Shown here one piece after another: positions 6,532-14,642 of a stretch of DNA of 38,087 nucleotides (positions are counted from its first letter, which is position 1; the number at the start of each line of letters is the position of its first letter). The notes under the pieces were generated by a model. The model made no database searches. It worked only from the letters and a program-made list of their open reading frames with translations, and had not been told where the DNA came from. A program made the translations under genes and the position numbers. Source of the stretch: a bacterium (GTDB taxonomy: Bacteria; Acidobacteriota; Thermoanaerobaculia; Multivoradales; JAHEKO01); the NCBI GenBank assembly GCA_024224155.1, contig JAAENP010000217.1, positions 1-38,087 on the forward strand, read 5' to 3'.

Positions 6532-7725
6532 ATGGACTTCACGATCTCCGAGCGCATGGAAACGGTTCTGGGCATGATTCAGGAATTCGTAGAGAAGGAG
6601 CTTCGGCCGCTCGAGTTTCTCTTCCTGGCCGAACCGTTTCGAGACCTGCTGCCAAGGCTCGAAGAGAAGCGCGGCATGGTCAAGCAGATGGGCCTCTGGG
6701 CACCCAACGTCCCGGAAGAGCTCGGCGGAATGGGCCTCGACCTTGTCGACCACGGGCTGGTCTCGGAAGCTCTGGGAGGCTGCCCTATCGGGCACTACGT
6801 CTTCGGCTGCCAGGCGCCGGACGCCGGCAACATCGAGGTGCTGCACCAGCACGGAAGCGAGGCTCAGAAGACCGAATGGCTAAGACCGCTGGTTGATGGC
6901 GACATCCGCAGCTGCTTCTCGATGACCGAGATCGAGATGCCGGGCTCGAACCCGGTCCTCATGGAGACCACAGCCGTCCAGGACGGTGACGACTACGTGA
7001 TCAACGGCCGCAAGTGGTACACGACCGCCGCCGACGGCGGGGCGTTCGCGATCGTGATGGCCGTGACCAACCCGGACGACGCTCCCCACGCTCGGGCTTC
7101 GATGATCATCGTGCCCACCACCACGCCGGGCTTCGAGATCGTGCGCAACATCGCGGTCATGGGCGAGACCGGCGACGACTGGCTGAGCCACTCGGAGATC
7201 GCCTATCAGAACTGCCGGGTGCCGCGCTCGAATCTGCTGGGCCAGGAAGGCCAGGGATTCGTCATCGCCCAGGAGCGTCTTGGGCCCGGGCGCATCCACC
7301 ACTGCATGCGCTGGCTGGGGATCTGCCGGCGTTCTTTCGACCTCCTGTGTGCCCGCGCCGCCTCACGGCCGATGGCGCCCGGGCGGGTGCTCGCCGACAA
7401 GGAGATCGTCCAGGGCTGGATCGCAGAAAGCGCGGCCGAGATCGAGGCCGCCCGCGCGCTCACTCTGCAAACCGCCTGGAAGATCGAGCGGCGCGGTTGG
7501 AAAGAAGCCCGTGAGGAGATCTCGATGATCAAGTTCCTGGTCGCGGGCACCATGCTGCGAGTGGTCGACCGCGCGCTTCAGGCGCACGGCGGACTGGGCA
7601 TGACAGACGACACTCCGCTCGCCTTCTGGTACCGGCACGAGCGCGCCGCACGCATCTACGACGGGCCCGACGAGGTCCACAAGCAGGCGCTGGCCAAGCG
7701 GATCCTGAAGCGGTACCGGCGCTAG
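6532..7725 (+). CDS. Acyl-CoA dehydrogenase, ACAD10/11-like
   Basis: A 397-residue FAD-dependent dehydrogenase of usual length. Seen: helical N-terminal domain; WAPNVPEELGGMGLD (57-70); beta-domain CFSMTEIEMPGSNP (128-141); LGQEGQGF; and the C-terminal LQAHGGLGMTDDTPLAFWYRHERAARIYDGPDEVH, where IYDGPDEVH (375-383) is the signature of the ACAD10/11 and FadE2 branch rather than the YEGT of medium-chain enzymes. The ATG has AAAGG 8 nt upstream. Family knowledge: in this branch the dehydrogenase works with an APH-type kinase on 4-phosphorylated acyl-CoA. That kinase is divergently encoded next door, so a joint function is likely. Confidence 0.93.
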   Translation: MDFTISERMETVLGMIQEFVEKELRPLEFLFLAEPFRDLLPRLEEKRGMVKQMGLWAPNVPEELGGMGLDLVDHGLVSEALGGCPIGHYVFGCQAPDAGNIEVLHQHGSEAQKTEWLRPLVDGDIRSCFSMTEIEMPGSNPVLMETTAVQDGDDYVINGRKWYTTAADGGAFAIVMAVTNPDDAPHARASMIIVPTTTPGFEIVRNIAVMGETGDDWLSHSEIAYQNCRVPRSNLLGQEGQGFVIAQERLGPGRIHHCMRWLGICRRSFDLLCARAASRPMAPGRVLADKEIVQGWIAESAAEIEAARALTLQTAWKIERRGWKEAREEISMIKFLVAGTMLRVVDRALQAHGGLGMTDDTPLAFWYRHERAARIYDGPDEVHKQALAKRILKRYRR

Positions 7726-7750
7726 AGTCGCCAATGCCGGCGGTTCGCAT

Positions 7751-7790
7751 CGCTCGAGGGCAAGCGGTGGTCGACCGCTTGTATCTATAG
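7751..7790. repeat. Intergenic palindromic element, copy A
   Basis: Perfect arms CAAGCGGT (7761-7768) and ACCGCTTG (7774-7781) around GGTCG, preceded by CGAGGG and followed by CTATAG. Nearly the same block occurs at 23367-23398. It lies downstream of the acyl-CoA dehydrogenase stop in a convergent gap (7726-7918) in which no gene is seen, and could also fold as a terminator-like hairpin. Confidence 0.65.
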
Positions 7791-7918
7791 CCTTGGCAGC
7801 GCGACTGAGAGGCCGGCCGTGTGCGCCACGGAGCGAGCCTCTCTTCGCTCGCGAAGTGGCGGCACCGGCGGCCCCCTATCGATGGTGTGGCTCGACTGCC
7901 CTACAACACGGCAAGGGT

Positions 7919-8938
7919 CTACTCGTCGGCCAGGCGCACGATCTGTTTGCCGAAGTTCTCGCCCTTGAGCATTCCGATAAACGCCGCCGGCGCGTTTTCG
8001 AGGCCCTCGGCGACGGACTCACGATACTCGAGCTTGCCTTGGCCGAGCCACTCTGCACCCTTCGCGACCCACTCGGCACACAGCTCGGGGTAGTTGAAGA
8101 CGATGAACCCCTGCATGCGAATACTCCGGCCGATCAGGATGACGAGCCCGCGCGGACCGGGTGGCATCTGGGTGATCTCCGCGTTGTAATCGGCGATCAT
8201 GCCGCAGAGCGCGATCCGCCCCCGTTCGCGCATATTGAAGATGGCGGCCTCGAACATCGGTCCGCCGACGTTCTCGAAGTGAACGTCAATGCCTTGCGGG
8301 CAGGCTTTGCGCACCGCCGCGATCGGATGCTCGATCGTCTTGTAGTTGAGGGCGGCGTCAAATCCCAACTCGTCGGTCAGGAACGCGACCTTCTCGTCAC
8401 TGCCGGCCGAGCCCGCGACGTAGCAGCCCAGGTTCTTGGCGATCTGCCCGACCACCGAGCCCACGGCCCCGGACGCCGCCGTGACGAAGACGCGCTCTCC
8501 CTCCTGCAACTCACCGACGCCGATCAGCCCGACGTAGGCGGTCATTCCCGGCATTCCCAGAATCCCCAGATGGTAGGACAGCGGCGCGAGATCGGGTTGG
8601 ACCTTGTGCAGCCCTTCGCCGTTCGTAACCGAGAAGGTCTCCCAACCGAGAACCCCCGAAACCCAGTCTCCCTCCGCAAGCTCTGGGATACAGCTGGCGG
8701 CAACCTGCCCCACGACTCCGCCCTGCAAGGGCTCGCCGACTTCAAACGGTGGGATGTACGACCTGCCCGCGTTCATCCGGCCGCGCATATAGGGATCGAC
8801 CGAGAGGTACACGTTGCGAACCAGAACCTCGCCCTCGGCGGGCTCGGCAAGGGCTATCTCGTCGAAGTCGAAGTTGTCGGGGGTGACCCAGCCTCGTGGA
8901 CGGCTTCTCAGCAAGACACGCTGATTGGTCTCAGGCAT
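7919..8938 (-). CDS. NADP-dependent MDR-family oxidoreductase (PTGR/CurA/2-alkenal reductase type)
   Basis: A 339-residue zinc-free medium-chain dehydrogenase/reductase. Seen: LAEPAEGEVLVRNVYLSVDPYMRGRMN (about 31-57), the SVDPYMRGRM signature of the leukotriene B4 12-hydroxydehydrogenase/CurA branch; GMPGMTAYVGL; the nucleotide-binding AASGAVGSVVGQIAK (about 151-165); AGSAGSDEK; FENVGGPMFEAA. Family members reduce the double bond of alkenals and enones with NADPH. It starts 6 nt after the TetR gene stop on the same strand, so the pair is probably one operon and the regulator may sense its substrate. It converges on the acyl-CoA dehydrogenase. Confidence 0.9.
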   Translation of the reverse strand: MPETNQRVLLRSRPRGWVTPDNFDFDEIALAEPAEGEVLVRNVYLSVDPYMRGRMNAGRSYIPPFEVGEPLQGGVVGQVAASCIPELAEGDWVSGVLGWETFSVTNGEGLHKVQPDLAPLSYHLGILGMPGMTAYVGLIGVGELQEGERVFVTAASGAVGSVVGQIAKNLGCYVAGSAGSDEKVAFLTDELGFDAALNYKTIEHPIAAVRKACPQGIDVHFENVGGPMFEAAIFNMRERGRIALCGMIADYNAEITQMPPGPRGLVILIGRSIRMQGFIVFNYPELCAEWVAKGAEWLGQGKLEYRESVAEGLENAPAAFIGMLKGENFGKQIVRLADE

Positions 8939-8944
8939 TGGCGT

Positions 8945-9559
8945 TCAATTCGGCACCAGGACCGCGGCCAGAGCCATCTCGGTCACCTGCCGGGCGACTT
9001 CCTCGCCCGAGACCCGACCGCCCTTCTCGAACCACTTACTCAGCCAAAGCACCATGCCCACCAAGGTGAACGCCGCCACGGTTGTATCGAGTGGTCTGAG
9101 CTTTCCCTCGTCGATCAATGCTTCGAGAATGTCGCGAATCGTCTCGACGTAGGCTCGCTTGCGCCGGGTGATGGTCTTGCGGTCGTCCCCGACCAGCGCG
9201 TTGGTCTCGTCGATCACCAGAATCGTGAACGCTCCGTCCTCCTGCTCCGTGGTGAGGGTAGCGAGCGTATGGACCAGGTTGTGAAGACGCTCTTCGCTGT
9301 TGCGGGCCGCGGCGGAAGCCTTCTTCGTTTCCCGTTCGAGCACGTCCATCGCATAGCTCATGATCGAGAACAGCAGCTCTTGCTTGCTCTCGAAGTGGTA
9401 GTAGAGCCCCATCTTGGTGACTTCCGCGCTCTCGGCCACGACATTCATCGACGTCGCGTCGTAGCCGAGCTCGAGAAAGACGTGCGCGGCCTTTCTGAGG
9501 ATGTCGCTCTTTCGAGCGCTGCCCTTGAGGGTCGGCTCTTTGAGGGGGGTGCTGGTCAT
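8945..9559 (-). CDS. TetR-family transcriptional regulator
   Basis: A 204-residue protein. Residues about 14-60 form the TetR N-terminal helix-turn-helix: RKSDILRKAAHVFLELGYDATSMNVVAESAEVTKMGLYYHFESKQELLF. The remainder is an all-helical ligand-binding region of the kind found in FadR/PsrA-like lipid regulators (YVETIRDILEALIDEG ... VGMVLWLSKWF). It is first in a two-gene operon with the MDR reductase. A -10-like TATACT overlapping CCGACCAGT lies just upstream of its ATG, consistent with autorepression. The ligand is unknown; an acyl-CoA or alkenal is inferred from neighbours. Confidence 0.92.
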   Translation of the reverse strand: MTSTPLKEPTLKGSARKSDILRKAAHVFLELGYDATSMNVVAESAEVTKMGLYYHFESKQELLFSIMSYAMDVLERETKKASAAARNSEERLHNLVHTLATLTTEQEDGAFTILVIDETNALVGDDRKTITRRKRAYVETIRDILEALIDEGKLRPLDTTVAAFTLVGMVLWLSKWFEKGGRVSGEEVARQVTEMALAAVLVPN

Positions 9560-9570
9560 GGGCCGCTCTC

Positions 9571-9590
9571 GACCGACCAGTATAGTGCAG
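9571..9590 (-). promoter_or_regulatory. Probable promoter/operator of the TetR-MDR operon
   Basis: On the minus strand TATACT (9584-9579) lies 20 bp before the TetR start and is joined to ACTGGTCGGTCG, an ACCGACC-type half-site often bound by TetR-family regulators. The -35 box is not clear. Confidence 0.35.
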
Positions 9591-9680
9591 CGGCGGAGTC
9601 ACGTTTGCCGGCCCCAAGACCGGCCGGGCCGGCGGGGCGCAGGACCTGAGCCGCGTCAGAAAGGCCCGCTGCAGCGACCG

Positions 9681-10427
9681 CTACTCCGAGACGAGGGCGT
9701 TGAAGCTGGTCGCCTCGAAAACCGCGTCGCCGACGTTGAAGACTTCCGGAAACGCGACCTCGAAGGAACCCTGCTCGTTGGGTGCGAGGGCGTTCGCCTC
9801 CATCGATGCGGTCCGAGATTCGATCTCGCCACCCTCCAGATCCAGCACGGTGACCTGGATCGAGATGTCGCCGGCGAAGAACTCGGACGGGTTGCGCACT
9901 ACGCCGGTGATCCGGATTCCGTCGGAGCCGGCGCCGAGAACAGCGTCCCAGGAAATGACTTCGAGAGGGTTGTCCTCGGGGCCTACGACTTCGCCTTCGG
10001 AGGCTTCGGTAGCCGCCGGCTGGGTCGTCGAGCCCGCCTCCTGATCGTCCTCAGAGGCCACCGGATTCGGCAGAGTGGCCGGATCGACGTGGCCGACGTC
10101 CTTATCGGTCAGAACGAATCTGGCCTTCAGTGCGGGGGCCGGCTTCCGCGCCGACCTCTGAGACCTGGCCTTCGCCGCAGCCTGGACGGCCTCGGTGCGC
10201 GCCTCACTCGCCGCGAGATCGACCTCGCTCAGGCGCATCGAAGCGAACGTGCCGTCGGCGGTATGGAAGACGACCAGGCGGCCTCTGATCTCCCAGCTTC
10301 CTCGGGTTTCGACCGCCGTGCCGCCGGTGGTCACCAGCCAGTCCGCGGCGGCAGGTCCGCCCGAAAGCGAACCTGCCGCGAGCAACAGTCCTACCTGCAC
10401 AACCGGGAAACTCGCCCTCGATCTCAC
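9681..10427 (-). CDS. Secreted protein with C-terminal FxLYD-like domain, coupled to PilY1
   Basis: A 248-residue protein. It starts at GTG 10427-10425, overlapping the PilY1 TAG by one base with AAGGAG 6 nt upstream; an in-frame upstream extension inside pilY1 is ignored. Residues about 7-27 form a signal peptide. Next comes DWLVTTGGTAVETRGSWEIRG ... ADGTFASMRLSEVDL, a small repeat-like module. An Ala/Arg-rich helix follows, then a low-complexity acidic linker. The C-terminal 95 residues (ISWDAVLGAGSDGIRITGVVRN ... TVLDLEGGEIESR ... ALAPNEQGSFEVAFP) match the FxLYD domain pattern of Ig-like secreted domains. It is the last gene of the minor-pilin operon. Inferred role: periplasmic or surface partner of PilY1. 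No specific function is known. Confidence 0.82.
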   Translation of the reverse strand: MRSRASFPVVQVGLLLAAGSLSGGPAAADWLVTTGGTAVETRGSWEIRGRLVVFHTADGTFASMRLSEVDLAASEARTEAVQAAAKARSQRSARKPAPALKARFVLTDKDVGHVDPATLPNPVASEDDQEAGSTTQPAATEASEGEVVGPEDNPLEVISWDAVLGAGSDGIRITGVVRNPSEFFAGDISIQVTVLDLEGGEIESRTASMEANALAPNEQGSFEVAFPEVFNVGDAVFEATSFNALVSE

Positions 10428-13400
10428 TAGAACTCCTTCCAGTTTCTCTGCACGACGCAGACCGGAATCGGAACGATGCACTCGACTCCGCTTTGTGATT
10501 GGAGCGTCATGACATTGAGACTGTACTGAGCGAACTTGCATTCCTGAGGCATCTTGCTCATCAGGGACGTACGAATTGCCTGCAGCTCGCTCTCCGAGCA
10601 CGCGTCCGAACCGGAGGGAGCCTCGGTGGGATCATCGGGTTTGTCCCCCGCACCGGCATCGGCTTCGACGAACGGATTGGTGACGAAGTCCCCGACCTGA
10701 CGGAAGCGTTCCCTGTTCGTCTTGATGCCCACTCCATTGGTGGTGAAGATCGAATAGAGGCGACTGCTGCCCGTACTGCCGCAGCTTCCGGCGATCTCTT
10801 CCTGCTCGGCAGGGATGTAAGTCGAGAAGAAAACGATACCCGACAGACCGAAAGACTTGGTGATCAGGCGTTCCTTGTTGTCGAGCTTGAGATGGAAGCC
10901 GCCCTGGAAACCGGAGGCCGGATTCGCCAGCAGATCCGCATCGACGTTGCCGTCCGCGGTATTCGTCGCCACGAAGCCCTCGAGATCGGACTCATCGAGT
11001 GGCAGCGCGTCTGGATCTCCCGAATCGGGTGCCAAGCCGTCATCGAGCAGCACGTAGAACCGGCCGTCCAGCGGGTCGGGCATGTCTTTCGGGAACCACA
11101 GATCTTCGCGATCTCCGGTACCGAATGCGAGCGCGAAGCGAGCGAGCTCGGGAACGAAGATCACCGAAGGCGGATAGTAGATCGACCTGCCACCGGTGGA
11201 GAAGATCGGGAACGGATCCCAGCGGGGATCGGTGATGCGATCGACCGTCTCCAAGCGAGGTGGAGATCCCGTGGTGGGATTGTTGCGCGCCCAGTTCTGA
11301 GCTGTAACGCCGGTCTCGAGCGCGACCGGTTCACTGATGTCGACCTTGTAGAGATAGCCCGCGGTGTTGCCGATGTAGATCGTGTCGAGATAGCTGTCCT
11401 GGTCGGTGTCCACCGCGGCGGGCTCACTGGGTGTCGAGGCCGGTGCGGTCACTACGCTGAAGAACTTCGTTTTGTCGATGCGCCGCTTGTAGACCATCTT
11501 GCCGGTTTCGATATCGACCATATAGAGGAAGTTGCCGGAGACCTGATTGCCCACCGGGTTGCGCTTGAAATCGGGGTCGAGCCCACCGCCGAAGACAGCC
11601 ACGTACATGTCCACCGTCTTCCCGGCGTCGTTGGGGTCGATGAGCCTGATACGACCGGTGTTGACCTTGGACCAGGTGAAGCCTAGATCCGCGGCACCAT
11701 TGTTGTCCTCGTCCCACTTATCACCAAACTCCCACAGGCTTTCGGGGTAGCGCCGATCGCAGGTGCTACCGGCAGGAGCAAAGGTGCACCCCGGTCCGCG
11801 CGCGTCCGGAATCGGCAGGTTCGTCGACGAGTCGATTCGGTCCGGCTGAGTGATATCGAGAGCATAGTAGCTGCGGCCTCCCTCTCTCAGGCCGCCGATC
11901 ACCACCGTGCTCCACACGCGCTCGGTCGGGTCCAACGGATCCGACGCATTGAAGAAACGATCCCGCAAGACGTCGTCGACCGTCAGCGGACCGTCGACGG
12001 TGAACTGCTGACCGCCGCCCTCCGACATGTCCCGGATCGCGGGCATCACCGCGCGCGGCACGTAGGCGAAAAGCTCTTGGCCGGTTCCGGCGGTGTACTC
12101 GAGGAATCCATCGCTGTTTCGGAAGGCATGCCCGGCATCAAAGGCGTGCAGAGCGCCTTCGTTGGTGCCCACGAGGAGGACCCGGCGGCGACCGATCTGA
12201 TCCCTGACGAAACAGGGGTAGCGGTCCTTGCTGTCGTTGGTCACTCCGCAGGGCTCGATCTCGCCCTCCAGATCCTTGGCGAAGTAATCGAAACGGTTCG
12301 GGTCGCCAACGATCGCGGGATCGGAGTGGAAGATATCGCCCATCACGTAGTCGACCGGCGCCGGAATCCGGGTAATCGGGTCCAGAACCGTCGCCGTTTT
12401 TTCTCTGAGGAAGTACTTGATGACCTCTTCGCCATCGGAGACGAAATCGGGCCGGCTCGGGTCCGTGGCGCCAGGCACCGGTTTAAAACCGAACCCTTGG
12501 GGTCCGTAAAAAGCGTTCTGTTGATTCACCGCGGTCTCGAACCGGAAGAACCTGCGGCCCTCGGGCACACGCGTCGAGCTCCGCCGGCCCCAATACACTC
12601 GGCGTTTGCCGGCGGCGAGACCGATCTTCAGATCGCTCTCGACCTCGGTCGCATCCGGCGCCTGATCGAGCAGCTTCTCGCTGGCTTTCCATGCCAGGCA
12701 GTTCTCGTCGTTATCCGGGTCGGCGCAGACCTTGTTGCTGTCCGGAACCTGCTGGCCACCGACGTCGACGAGGGGCACCGGCTTCTTGTAGGAGTCGATC
12801 CGCCCCGGCCAGATCGAGACGCCGTCGTCGGTCGGGCTGAAAGAGCTCAGGTAGATGTTCTCCGAGGCCGAGCCGATCAGCGACGGTATCGCGGCGGTCG
12901 CAAACGTACGCGACTGACGTCGAACGTTCTCGATGATCTCGTTGAACGCCGCGACCAGCGCGTCTTGATCCGTGGCCGTATAGGCGTGCACACCGTCAAG
13001 GGTGCCGTCGCCGTCCACGTCTCGCTCCGGCGAACCGCCGGCCACTGCAATGTTCTCGAGTGCCGCGTTGTTCACGGAAAAGCCGATGACGTAGGTCGTG
13101 ATGCCCGCGGCTCGGAGCTCGGTGGCCGCGGTAACCGCATTGCCGCCGCAGGTCTCGAAGCCGTCGGTCATGAGAATCACGTGCGCCCCCCGGCAGCCGT
13201 CGGCGAAGTCCGGGTCATTGGCTACCGCGTCCGGCCTCCAGCCGTCGTACCAGGTTTTGAAGTCGCGCAGCGCGCCCTCGAGCGGAGTGTTTCCGGAGGC
13301 GAGAAAGGGTCGAGCTCTCTCGTCAACCAGTCTGTGAAGACCGTTCTGCCGGTTGTTGTTGAAATACCGCTCAACTCCGTAGCCGGCACAGGCCGAGTAG

Positions 13401-14020
13401 CCGGGATCAGTGGGATCCGGGCACTCTCCCAGCGCCAGGTTTGGAGCCAGACGCTCCCGGATCCGCTGGACGTTGTTGTCGTTCCAATCGAGAGGAATCA
13501 GGTCACCGCTGCTCAACCCACTTGGGGTCGTGGTCGTGGCCCAGTTGAAAGTGTAGTCGTTGGTGTCTTGGTCCAGAGTTGGATCGTCGTTAGTCTCCAC
13601 CCCTCCGACGCCCACGCACCAGAGTCCCTGCGTCTCGCCATTGTTGACACGGGTGCCGGCAGCCACGGTGGTCTTGCTGGTGACTCGGTGACCGGTCTGA
13701 TTCGGAAACGTGGCGAACCCGAAGTTGACGCCCTCTGTGCCCAGAAGAACCTGGTCGAGTGCCTGCTTCGCCTGAAAGTGGCGCGAAGCGGGATCGTCTT
13801 CACGGAGAGTGGCGGTATTGCCGTTGTCCACCCTACGGGCCATTGACCCCGTGTTGTCGAACAATACGAACAGATAGGGCGCGCCCTGGGATTCCCGGAA
13901 GAGATCGCGATCGTCGGCTCGTGCGGACGGGGTCTGCCCAAGCGGAGTCAGGCTCAGGGCCAACAGGCCCAATGACAGTGCGACGACGTTCCTGCGGACG
14001 GTTGTGTTGTTGCGTTTCAT
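10427..14020 (-). CDS. pilY1: PilY1-like type IV pilus tip/assembly protein
   Basis: A 1197-residue secreted protein with a signal peptide at about 10-35. A von Willebrand A-type domain follows with MIDAS-like DNTGS at 55-59, HVILMTDGFETCGG, and a D-x-D-x-D loop (DVDGDGTLD, about 333-341). The PilY1 C-terminal propeller is recognisable: DYVMGDIFHSDPAIVGDP, RRVLLVGTNEGALHAFDAG, ELFAYVPRAVMPAI, YYALDITQPD. It carries the calcium loop DTDQDSYLDTIYIGN at about 870-884, the position and form of the P. aeruginosa PilY1 Ca site. DEDNNGAAD at about 768 is a second such loop. Family role: tip-located protein needed for pilus extension, adhesion and mechanosensing. Fifth gene of the operon, 32 nt after PilX. 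Confidence 0.93.
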   Translation of the reverse strand: MKRNNTTVRRNVVALSLGLLALSLTPLGQTPSARADDRDLFRESQGAPYLFVLFDNTGSMARRVDNGNTATLREDDPASRHFQAKQALDQVLLGTEGVNFGFATFPNQTGHRVTSKTTVAAGTRVNNGETQGLWCVGVGGVETNDDPTLDQDTNDYTFNWATTTTPSGLSSGDLIPLDWNDNNVQRIRERLAPNLALGECPDPTDPGYSACAGYGVERYFNNNRQNGLHRLVDERARPFLASGNTPLEGALRDFKTWYDGWRPDAVANDPDFADGCRGAHVILMTDGFETCGGNAVTAATELRAAGITTYVIGFSVNNAALENIAVAGGSPERDVDGDGTLDGVHAYTATDQDALVAAFNEIIENVRRQSRTFATAAIPSLIGSASENIYLSSFSPTDDGVSIWPGRIDSYKKPVPLVDVGGQQVPDSNKVCADPDNDENCLAWKASEKLLDQAPDATEVESDLKIGLAAGKRRVYWGRRSSTRVPEGRRFFRFETAVNQQNAFYGPQGFGFKPVPGATDPSRPDFVSDGEEVIKYFLREKTATVLDPITRIPAPVDYVMGDIFHSDPAIVGDPNRFDYFAKDLEGEIEPCGVTNDSKDRYPCFVRDQIGRRRVLLVGTNEGALHAFDAGHAFRNSDGFLEYTAGTGQELFAYVPRAVMPAIRDMSEGGGQQFTVDGPLTVDDVLRDRFFNASDPLDPTERVWSTVVIGGLREGGRSYYALDITQPDRIDSSTNLPIPDARGPGCTFAPAGSTCDRRYPESLWEFGDKWDEDNNGAADLGFTWSKVNTGRIRLIDPNDAGKTVDMYVAVFGGGLDPDFKRNPVGNQVSGNFLYMVDIETGKMVYKRRIDKTKFFSVVTAPASTPSEPAAVDTDQDSYLDTIYIGNTAGYLYKVDISEPVALETGVTAQNWARNNPTTGSPPRLETVDRITDPRWDPFPIFSTGGRSIYYPPSVIFVPELARFALAFGTGDREDLWFPKDMPDPLDGRFYVLLDDGLAPDSGDPDALPLDESDLEGFVATNTADGNVDADLLANPASGFQGGFHLKLDNKERLITKSFGLSGIVFFSTYIPAEQEEIAGSCGSTGSSRLYSIFTTNGVGIKTNRERFRQVGDFVTNPFVEADAGAGDKPDDPTEAPSGSDACSESELQAIRTSLMSKMPQECKFAQYSLNVMTLQSQSGVECIVPIPVCVVQRNWKEF

Positions 14021-14052
14021 CTCATGTTCCTCAACTCAAGCCGAGATTCGAA

Positions 14053-14631
14053 TTAATACTTGACTTCAAATTCCTCGGGCGGAGGATTGAAAATCTCTTC
14101 ACGGAATGCGGTGTCCCAGGGCTGCAGCTCCACCATCAGGCTGACGGTCCGGCGCGCCACGACCTCCGGGCTGGCCGGCGGCGGCCCCGTACCCGTCCAA
14201 CCGATCCGTTCGGACTGCGCCGACACGGCGTGGTTGACCAGTTGCTTTTTCTGGGGCCCCTGATTGATCTCGCACAACGCGCAGGCGCCAGACTGGATGG
14301 CGAGAAATGGGGATATGTTGACGCGATTGGCCAGGTGGTAGTTCTGAGCCCGGTCCTCTTGATTCATGCGGAAGGTGAAGGGGTCCTGGCCGCTTCGAGT
14401 GAGCGCCCTGGCGGTCCCGATCGCGACCCCCGAGTCCGCGGAGTAGAAGGTCTGCTCGATGGTCTTTTCGTTGGCCGAGATCTGCATCTCGGTCTGGGTG
14501 ACCACGGAGAGCGATAGTCCGATGATCATCAGGACGACCATCGCCATCAACGAAATGATGTAGGCGCTGCCGGCCTCGCGGCGGGCAAACTTGGACTCGC
14601 TCATTCTCGTACTGTTCCTGGAACTGTTCAT
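14053..14631 (-). CDS. PilX-like minor pilin
   Basis: A 192-residue protein. Residues 18-45 (REAGSAYIISLMAMVVLMII) form the PilX_N hydrophobic segment with a class III-like cleavage after G21. As in PilX/GspK proteins there is no Glu at position +5, unlike the other pilins of this operon. The following helix TQTEMQISANEKTIEQTFYSADSGVAIG is the conserved E..I..N......A...AD.G pattern. A CALC motif lies in the globular part. The start at 14631 has AGGAG about 9 nt upstream, overlapping the pilW stop; an internal ATG at 14604 is a weaker alternative. Role by family: part of the priming tip complex with PilV, PilW, FimT and PilY1. Confidence 0.87.
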   Translation of the reverse strand: MNSSRNSTRMSESKFARREAGSAYIISLMAMVVLMIIGLSLSVVTQTEMQISANEKTIEQTFYSADSGVAIGTARALTRSGQDPFTFRMNQEDRAQNYHLANRVNISPFLAIQSGACALCEINQGPQKKQLVNHAVSAQSERIGWTGTGPPPASPEVVARRTVSLMVELQPWDTAFREEIFNPPPEEFEVKY

Positions 14632-14642
14632 CCGGGCGACTC

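Noticed and set aside
10499-13846. Long open frames antisense to pilY1 (395 and 589 codons)
   Set aside because: They are mirror frames of a clear PilY1 protein in GC-rich DNA, with Arg/Val/Gly-rich composition and no recognisable domain.
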